Below, piece by piece: positions 13,660 to 18,095 of a DNA stretch of 18,095 nt. Within the stretch, counting starts at the first letter, position 1; each line of letters begins with the position of its first letter. Under the pieces are notes generated by a model, which was not told the origin of the DNA, ran no database searches, and saw only the letters and a list, made by a program, of their open reading frames with translations. The stretch is from Patescibacteria group bacterium (lineage in GTDB: Bacteria > Patescibacteriota > Minisyncoccia > Phycocordibacterales > UBA2100): positions 1 to 18,095 of the forward strand of contig WFZM01000013.1 of NCBI GenBank assembly GCA_015489565.1, in the 5' to 3' direction. The translations under genes were made by a program, and so were the position numbers.

Positions 13660-13713
13660 CCGGGCTTGCTACGGGAATAATAAAAGAGGTCAAGTAGCTT
13701 AGCAAGCCCCGGG
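13660..13713. other. Imperfect long hairpin in the rplE-priA gap
   Basis: CCGGGCTTGCT (13660-13670) pairs with AGCAAGCCCCGG (13701-13712), with one extra base, around a loop of 30 nt that can also form GCTAC / GTAGC. It does not have tRNA features. Function unknown. Confidence 0.4.
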
Positions 13714-13752
13714 CTGGATATAGAGTATTAACCCATATTTTCAAATCAGCTT

Positions 13753-15678
13753 TTAGAAAACTTGCTCGGGATTTAGCTCTATTTTAAATTCTGCCGGGAG
13801 CTCCTTGAGTTTTTTGTAAAAGTCTTTGCTGGCATCCGGCCAAATATCACTTGGAACCCTAAAAAGCGCTTTTAGCTCCACCGTATTTTTGTCCAAGTAG
13901 ATAAAATCTCTAAACACTCTTGGCTTGTAATCGGCAAATATATCTATCAATTTTTGCATTTTTTCTATAACGGCCTTTCTGTTGCCTGATATGGAAACGC
14001 TTATAAGCTGTACATAAGGCGGCCACATCAGTTTTTCCCTTAGCTTTAATTCACTCTTTGTAAACTTGTGCAAATCTTTTGATGCAAACAGCTCTATTAC
14101 GCGCGTTTTCGGGTCTTTGACCTGTATATCAAAGGCTTCTTTTGTTTTGTCCAAAATTTCTGTGAGGGTGGAGAAAATCTTCTCTTCTATTTTAAAATCC
14201 GGCACAGAGAGTAAAGAATCTACAGACAAAGCAGTGCTATAGTCTACAGAATCGCTAGGTATATAATCAAGCGCTTTTTGTGTTCCCAAAAGTATGGACG
14301 CGGTATCTTTTTCGTAGTAAGCAGTTATAATTTGCTCGGCTTCTTTTTCTGATTTTACTTTATCTTTATCTAAAATAAAAATTTCAAGATTGGCAAATTT
14401 CTGCTTTAAAAAATCCGCCACCTTGTCTATTCCTATACCCAAATCCAGCAGTCTCCAGCTGTTGCATTTTGGGCAAGTTATATTGCTATGCAATGCATAA
14501 CCGCAACGCATGCAAACTATATGCCGCTCCTTGCTTCTGGGGTCTTCTTGAAGCCTAAGACGCGCTTTGCATTTAGGGCAGCTCAAAACATGCGCGCAGT
14601 CGTTGCACACTATTTGAGAGGAAAAGCCTTTTTTTGGATTAAAAATAAAAACTTTTTTATTTTCTTTTAAGTTCCTTTCTATTTGCCCCAAAATTTCTTT
14701 GGATATAATAGGGTAGGACAATTTGTATTCCTTGTTATACTGAATTTCTTTGCCCAAGTCTATAATTCTAAGTCGCGTCCTTTTTCTTAAGCGTTTTGGT
14801 ATATGACCCAGCACATGCGCCTCTTCTTTAAAAAGCTGCATATAGTTTTCAAGTCTCAAAAAAGAATCCGCGTATGCTATTTCTATATTTTTTCTTTTGG
14901 CAAGCAGTTCGGCAAGTTTTACAATATCACTTTTTGGGTGTCGCTGTCTTTTGTATGAGATGCTGGCTTCTTTTTCAATTATAATTAATCCCAAGTTTTT
15001 TGCATCGCTAAATAAAATGGCCGGAGTTCCAACAATGCACCTTGCTTTATCGCTAGCTCGTATTTCGTTGATTTCTTTTATTTGCTTCAGAGGGCTCAGT
15101 CCTGAATCATAAAAGTAAAGCAAAGATGAAATTCCCGGCGCAAGAAAATCATATATATTTTTTGCCGTCTTTCTGTTGGGGCAAACTAGAAGCACAGATT
15201 CGCCCTGCGCTAATTTTTGTCTTACAAGAGCTTTGAAGCTTTCAAGCCTTCCGGCACTAAAGTCGTTTATTAAAAGGGTGTTTATTTTCTCATCGGACAA
15301 ATCTTCCTTTTTTGAGTTTTTTGGCGGCGGATTGATTTTATCGTAATACTTCAATGCACTTTTAGGAAGTGCTTGCTCAAGTATAAGTCCCGGGGCGCGG
15401 ACGGAAAATTTTGCCAAATCAAAAGCCGCTTTTATAAAATCTTTTGAAATAAAATCCATGGGCTCTTGCTTTCTTATTTTTCGTGGAGCAAAATCTTTGT
15501 TTTTAATATCGGCTTTTATACTTTTAACTTCTTTTACATTGCTTACCACCGCCAATATCTCAGACTGCCGAAAGGGGACTTTTATGATGTCAAATTTTTT
15601 AAATTTATGTGATGAAAAATAGCTCAAGTAAGGAAAAGCTTTGATGTTTTTAAGAGGGCTGACTTCCACTATATACAT
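13753..15678 (-). CDS. priA: PriA-like replication restart protein with degenerate helicase motifs
   Basis: PriA reloads the replisome at stalled forks. The 641-residue protein keeps the N-terminal DNA-binding part and all eight zinc-binding cysteines (358, 361, 367, 370, 389, 392, 402, 405) in CNDCAHVLSCPKC and CMRCGYALHSNITCPKC, plus MWPPYVQLISVSISG near residue 551. The ATPase motifs are eroded: where E. coli has GVTGSGKTEV the protein reads NDFSAGRLES (Lys replaced by Arg144), the DEEH box is EKEA (235-238), and the QVAGRAGR motif VI is absent around 495-515. ATP-driven unwinding therefore looks lost, as reported for actinobacterial PriA, leaving a structural loading role. The start ATG (15676-15678) lies 6 nt from a minus-strand -10 box. 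Confidence 0.85.
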   Translation of the reverse strand: MYIVEVSPLKNIKAFPYLSYFSSHKFKKFDIIKVPFRQSEILAVVSNVKEVKSIKADIKNKDFAPRKIRKQEPMDFISKDFIKAAFDLAKFSVRAPGLILEQALPKSALKYYDKINPPPKNSKKEDLSDEKINTLLINDFSAGRLESFKALVRQKLAQGESVLLVCPNRKTAKNIYDFLAPGISSLLYFYDSGLSPLKQIKEINEIRASDKARCIVGTPAILFSDAKNLGLIIIEKEASISYKRQRHPKSDIVKLAELLAKRKNIEIAYADSFLRLENYMQLFKEEAHVLGHIPKRLRKRTRLRIIDLGKEIQYNKEYKLSYPIISKEILGQIERNLKENKKVFIFNPKKGFSSQIVCNDCAHVLSCPKCKARLRLQEDPRSKERHIVCMRCGYALHSNITCPKCNSWRLLDLGIGIDKVADFLKQKFANLEIFILDKDKVKSEKEAEQIITAYYEKDTASILLGTQKALDYIPSDSVDYSTALSVDSLLSVPDFKIEEKIFSTLTEILDKTKEAFDIQVKDPKTRVIELFASKDLHKFTKSELKLREKLMWPPYVQLISVSISGNRKAVIEKMQKLIDIFADYKPRVFRDFIYLDKNTVELKALFRVPSDIWPDASKDFYKKLKELPAEFKIELNPEQVF

Positions 15679-15684
15679 AGGCGT

Positions 15685-15713
15685 ATTTTACGGCAAAAAA
15701 GCCCAAAGGGCAA
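15685..15713 (-). promoter_or_regulatory. Predicted leaderless-type promoter of priA
   Basis: On the minus strand TTGCCC (15708-15713), 17-nt spacer, TAAAAT (15685-15690), then 6 nt to the ATG. Confidence 0.65.
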
Positions 15714-15725
15714 ATTTATTAAAGC

Positions 15726-15754
15726 TTGCCGATGTGCGCTAAAAATAGTAAACT
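15726..15754 (+). promoter_or_regulatory. Predicted leaderless-type promoter of murA
   Basis: TTGCCG (15726-15731), 17-nt spacer, TAAACT (15749-15754), then GTAGCATA (8 nt) and ATG 15763. It is divergent from the priA promoter. CGGCAA (15691-15696) and TTGCCG (15726-15731) form an inverted repeat across the gap. Confidence 0.65.
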
Positions 15755-15762
15755 GTAGCATA

Positions 15763-17064
15763 ATGAATTCAAAGCAAGAGTATTTCTTGGTGGAGGGCCT
15801 GGAGTCAAAAAGGGTACTGGAGGGTAAGATAGCAGTAAAAGGAGCCAAGAACGCCGTACTTAAAATAATAGCTGCCGCATTTTTGTTTAAAGATGAATTG
15901 CGAGTGGATAACGCTCCCGATTTGCGTGACGTTCACTGGCTTTTGCAGATACTAGATAAGATGGGCATAGGGTCTAAATTTGAGAACTCCGCTATAAATA
16001 TGCAAATCGGAAAAGGCTTATCTTTTGAGCTGGACTTTGATATAGCAAGAAAGCTACGCAGCAGCATAGTACTCTCCGGCCCAGTGCTTGCACGACTTGG
16101 CAGGGTCAAGTTCCCTTTTCCGGGAGGGGATAAAATAGGCCTGCGCCCCATAGACTTGTTTCTTGAAGCTTTTCGCGCTATGGGGGCTGAGATTTACGAG
16201 AGTGATGACTGCATAGAGCTAAGAGCGGAAAAAGGACTCAAGGCTGCTGAAATTTTCTTTAGAAGACAAAGTGTAACCGCAACAGAGGCTTTGATGATGG
16301 CGGCAACTTTGGCAGATGGGACAACAGTCCTTAAAAATGCCGCTATGGAACCTGAGATATTGCACCTGGCTAATTTCTTGAATAAGGCCGGCGCCCGCAT
16401 AGCGGGCGCCGGCACTCACCGCATAGAAATACAAGGTAGCGCCGGAGAGCTTTTAAAGTCTGCTGATGTATACAGCGTTCCACCGGACAGAATAGAAACG
16501 GCAAGTTTCATAGCCCTCTCCTCGGTCTTGGCTAAAGATGTGGAAATTATAAACTGCAATCCGCAAGAGCTTGAAGCGGTGCTTGAGTATTACAAATATA
16601 CAGGTCTCAATTTTGACTTAGGTAAGGACAGTGTGCGCATTTTTGATAATAAACCGGCTCGTGATTTGCAGATGGCGGACTTTGTAACCCATGAGTACCC
16701 GGGTTTTCCTACAGATGCCCAGGCCCCTACAGTGGCGGCAATCACACAGATGTCCGGAGAAGCTAAGGTTTTTGAAACAATCTTTGAAGGGCGCTTTGCC
16801 TACGTTGAAGCGCTCAAGCTTATGGGAGCGGATATTTTGGAGCTTGATTTGCACAGAATTATGCTTAAGGGTCCAAGAGATTTGCGCGCTCGCAGATTAA
16901 GAAGCTTGGATATAAGAGCCGGCCTGGCCTATATAATAGCCGCAGCAAGCGCAAGCGGTACTTCGCGGATAGAGCAGATATTTCACATTGACAGAGGCTA
17001 TGAGAAAATAGAAAAAAGACTGTCAGATATAGGACTGGACATAAAAAGAGTAATAGAAAATTAG
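15763..17064 (+). CDS. murA: UDP-N-acetylglucosamine 1-carboxyvinyltransferase, Cys-to-Asp type
   Basis: MurA moves enolpyruvate from PEP to UDP-GlcNAc, the first committed step of peptidoglycan synthesis, in the cytoplasm. The 433-residue protein has the normal length and motifs: GAKNAVLKI (Lys29, Asn30), the active-site loop PFPGGDKIGLRPIDL (120-132), TATEALMMAATLADGTT, PDRIETASF (241-249), EYPGFPTDAQ with the catalytic Asp318, the substrate Arg385 in LDIRAGLAY, and HIDRGYEKIEKRL. At the loop position that carries Cys115 in E. coli this protein has Asp123, as in Mycobacterium, Chlamydia and Borrelia, where the change gives intrinsic fosfomycin resistance. A perfect GC hairpin lies inside the gene (16387-16413). 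It is transcribed alone, divergent from priA. Confidence 0.97.
   Translation: MNSKQEYFLVEGLESKRVLEGKIAVKGAKNAVLKIIAAAFLFKDELRVDNAPDLRDVHWLLQILDKMGIGSKFENSAINMQIGKGLSFELDFDIARKLRSSIVLSGPVLARLGRVKFPFPGGDKIGLRPIDLFLEAFRAMGAEIYESDDCIELRAEKGLKAAEIFFRRQSVTATEALMMAATLADGTTVLKNAAMEPEILHLANFLNKAGARIAGAGTHRIEIQGSAGELLKSADVYSVPPDRIETASFIALSSVLAKDVEIINCNPQELEAVLEYYKYTGLNFDLGKDSVRIFDNKPARDLQMADFVTHEYPGFPTDAQAPTVAAITQMSGEAKVFETIFEGRFAYVEALKLMGADILELDLHRIMLKGPRDLRARRLRSLDIRAGLAYIIAAASASGTSRIEQIFHIDRGYEKIEKRLSDIGLDIKRVIEN
16387..16413. repeat. Perfect all-GC inverted repeat inside murA
   Basis: Arms GCCGGCGCCCGC (16387-16398) and GCGGGCGCCGGC (16402-16413) with loop ATA: a 12-bp stem made only of G and C in an AT-leaning gene. 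It encodes the ordinary AGARIAGAG segment, so it is not an insertion in the protein. Confidence 0.85.
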
Positions 17065-17100
17065 CCGACAAAGCTTTTATCAAGAAAAAGCGAAGCTTCA

Positions 17101-17126
17101 AAAAATGGAGGCTCAAGCTCCATTTT
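17101..17126 (+). terminator. Palindromic element, copy B, likely murA terminator
   Basis: AAAATGGAG (17102-17110) pairs with CTCCATTTT (17118-17126), loop GCTCAAG, 37 nt after the murA stop. The core TGGAGGCTCAAGCTCCA is related to the elements at 5062 and 17177. Confidence 0.6.
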
Positions 17127-17176
17127 GTATATATAAATCTTACAGCTCAAATTTTTGCAATTATTGCAAAACAATA

Positions 17177-17193
17177 TGGAAGTTCAAGCTCCA
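17177..17193. repeat. Palindromic element, copy C
   Basis: TGGAAGTTCAAGCTCCA, followed by TGTTTTTG. It matches copy B (17106-17122) at 14 of 17 positions and lies 71 nt after it. Pairing is reduced to ATGGA / TCCAT. Confidence 0.5.
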
Positions 17194-17216
17194 TGTTTTT
17201 GTATTAGTTTCCAATA

Positions 17217-17225
17217 TGTTAGAAT
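17217..17225 (+). promoter_or_regulatory. Predicted leaderless-type promoter of the Kazal/Gmad2-like gene
   Basis: Extended -10 TG-T-TAGAAT (17217-17225) placed 6 nt before ATG 17232; no clear -35. Confidence 0.55.
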
Positions 17226-17231
17226 ATGGAT

Positions 17232-18095
17232 ATGAAAATTTTTAATCTTTCCTTGCTCGGATTCTTTTTTGTCTTTTCTTTTGCCTTGGCACAAGAGAGT
17301 GATATTGTTTGTACTCAAGAGTACAATCCGGTATGCGCAGAGTTGCAAGTTTGCAAAGAAGATTCCTGCGTGAGCGAGATTGAGACTTTACCAAATGCAT
17401 GTGTTGCTAAGGTACGCAAAGCCAAGATACTTTATAAGTCCGAGTGTAAAGAAATTAAATCGGAAAAAGATGAATCAGAGTCAGAGCAGGATTTTGATAA
17501 TCCTCCGGAAAATCTGGAGATGCCACCTGTTGCCATGGATGAGCCCGGAGAGATACAGCCTATTTTTACGGCAGAGAATAAAAATATAGAAATTATAATG
17601 GACGACCTTTCAAGTTATGCCAGTGATTCAAAAGAAGCCAAGGATATAATTAATCTATCCGGAGAAATTTTTAAGGCATATGACGATGGGGGTATTATGC
17701 TCAATATAAAAGATGGTGACATATTTGAGTCCGAGATAAAAATCTTAGGATTTGTCTACCCTGCAAAAAGCAGATGGACTGTTTTTGAGGCTTCTGCAGG
17801 ATATGTCACTTTAAGAAATCTGCAAGGCAAAGAGCTAAAAGGTGCACAGCTCAAAATAAAAGACGATTACGATTTTCTAGACAAAATGGAAGAAAATGAC
17901 AAAATTTGGTTTAACGCGTCCATTCCGGTGTCGGACCTGCCAGCAGGCTCTTATTTTCTACTGTTTAAAAACGAAGACCCTAGTGGCATAAATGAAGTGG
18001 AATTTCAGATAAATATAAAATTAAAAAAGGATGAAAAAGAGCCGGGATTGATTGATAAGATAAAAGATAAATTCCCCGGCTATAAACTTATATCC
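17232..18095 (+). CDS. Secreted protein with Kazal-like and Gmad2-like regions, 3' end outside window
   Basis: The frame is open from ATG 17232 to the last base (288 codons), so the C-terminus is missing. Residues 1-20 are a signal peptide (MKIFNLSLLGFFFVFSFALA, then QES). Next comes a Cys-rich segment with CTQEYNPVC and LPNACVA and seven cysteines in all up to about residue 75, spaced like a Kazal-type protease inhibitor domain. An acidic linker of Glu/Asp/Pro/Ser follows. From about residue 150 the sequence resembles the Gmad2 immunoglobulin-like domain: ILGFVYPAKSRWTVFEASAG, IWFNASIPVSDLPAGSY and NEDPSG. An extracytoplasmic, probably anchored surface protein is inferred. An in-frame ATG at 17226 exists but lies upstream of the predicted transcription start. 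The Kazal match is by motif only. Confidence 0.75.
   Translation, partial: MKIFNLSLLGFFFVFSFALAQESDIVCTQEYNPVCAELQVCKEDSCVSEIETLPNACVAKVRKAKILYKSECKEIKSEKDESESEQDFDNPPENLEMPPVAMDEPGEIQPIFTAENKNIEIIMDDLSSYASDSKEAKDIINLSGEIFKAYDDGGIMLNIKDGDIFESEIKILGFVYPAKSRWTVFEASAGYVTLRNLQGKELKGAQLKIKDDYDFLDKMEENDKIWFNASIPVSDLPAGSYFLLFKNEDPSGINEVEFQINIKLKKDEKEPGLIDKIKDKFPGYKLIS

Noticed and set aside
13660..13713. Possible tRNA in the rplE-priA gap
   Set aside because: No T-arm GTTCRAN sequence, no anticodon arm and no CCA-side acceptor pairing.
13466..13744. Minus-strand frame of 92 codons between rplE and priA
   Set aside because: Runs through the terminator hairpin and into rplE; no promoter and no recognisable protein.

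Overview
The window looks like a chromosomal segment of a bacterium from the Candidate Phyla Radiation (Patescibacteria), most likely Parcubacteria-like. This is an inference from several traits seen together: AT-leaning composition, almost no Shine-Dalgarno sequences, several promoters whose -10 box lies only 6-8 nt before the start codon, a four-domain ribosomal protein S1, a split ribosomal-protein operon, an S-layer-like repeat protein, a REP-type tyrosine transposase, and secreted or membrane protein families common in these lineages. TGA is used as a normal stop (for example at the ends of the transposase and aminotransferase genes), so UGA-Gly recoding as in Gracilibacteria/SR1 is not supported. 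No tRNA, rRNA or CRISPR array was seen.

Layout. 1-2700: 3' part of a large secreted repeat protein, closed by a strong terminator. 2851-3692: a REP-associated tyrosine transposase (minus strand) with three matching palindromes. 3741-4881: a structured leader and rpsA. 5179-6841: a two-gene unit of a PLP aminotransferase and a YbaK/ProX-type aminoacyl-tRNA deacylase. 6898-7092: a small one-helix membrane protein. 7199-8468: promoter, L10 leader RNA, rplJ, rplL and terminator. 8502-9920: a winged-helix/nucleotidyltransferase-like regulator and a TM-helix channel-like protein. 9971-13558: promoter, short hairpin leader and a nine-gene operon rpsS-rplV-rpsC-rplP-rpmC-rpsQ-rplN-rplX-rplE. 13753-15678 (minus): a PriA homologue with eroded helicase motifs, divergent from murA (15763-17064), whose catalytic Cys is replaced by Asp. 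17232-end: a secreted protein with Kazal-like and Gmad2-like regions, cut by the window edge.

Most genes are housekeeping: translation (S1, L10, L7/L12 and the S19-L5 block), tRNA proofreading, replication restart and peptidoglycan precursor synthesis. The repeat protein and the Kazal/Gmad2-like protein are probably cell-surface functions. The less ordinary signals are RNA- and DNA-level: the transposase-associated palindrome family with compensatory changes (a diverged member sits on the rplJ promoter), the nested hairpin before rpsA, the leaderless-type promoters, a recurrent ATAG motif just before start codons in the ribosomal operon, and a perfect all-GC hairpin inside murA.
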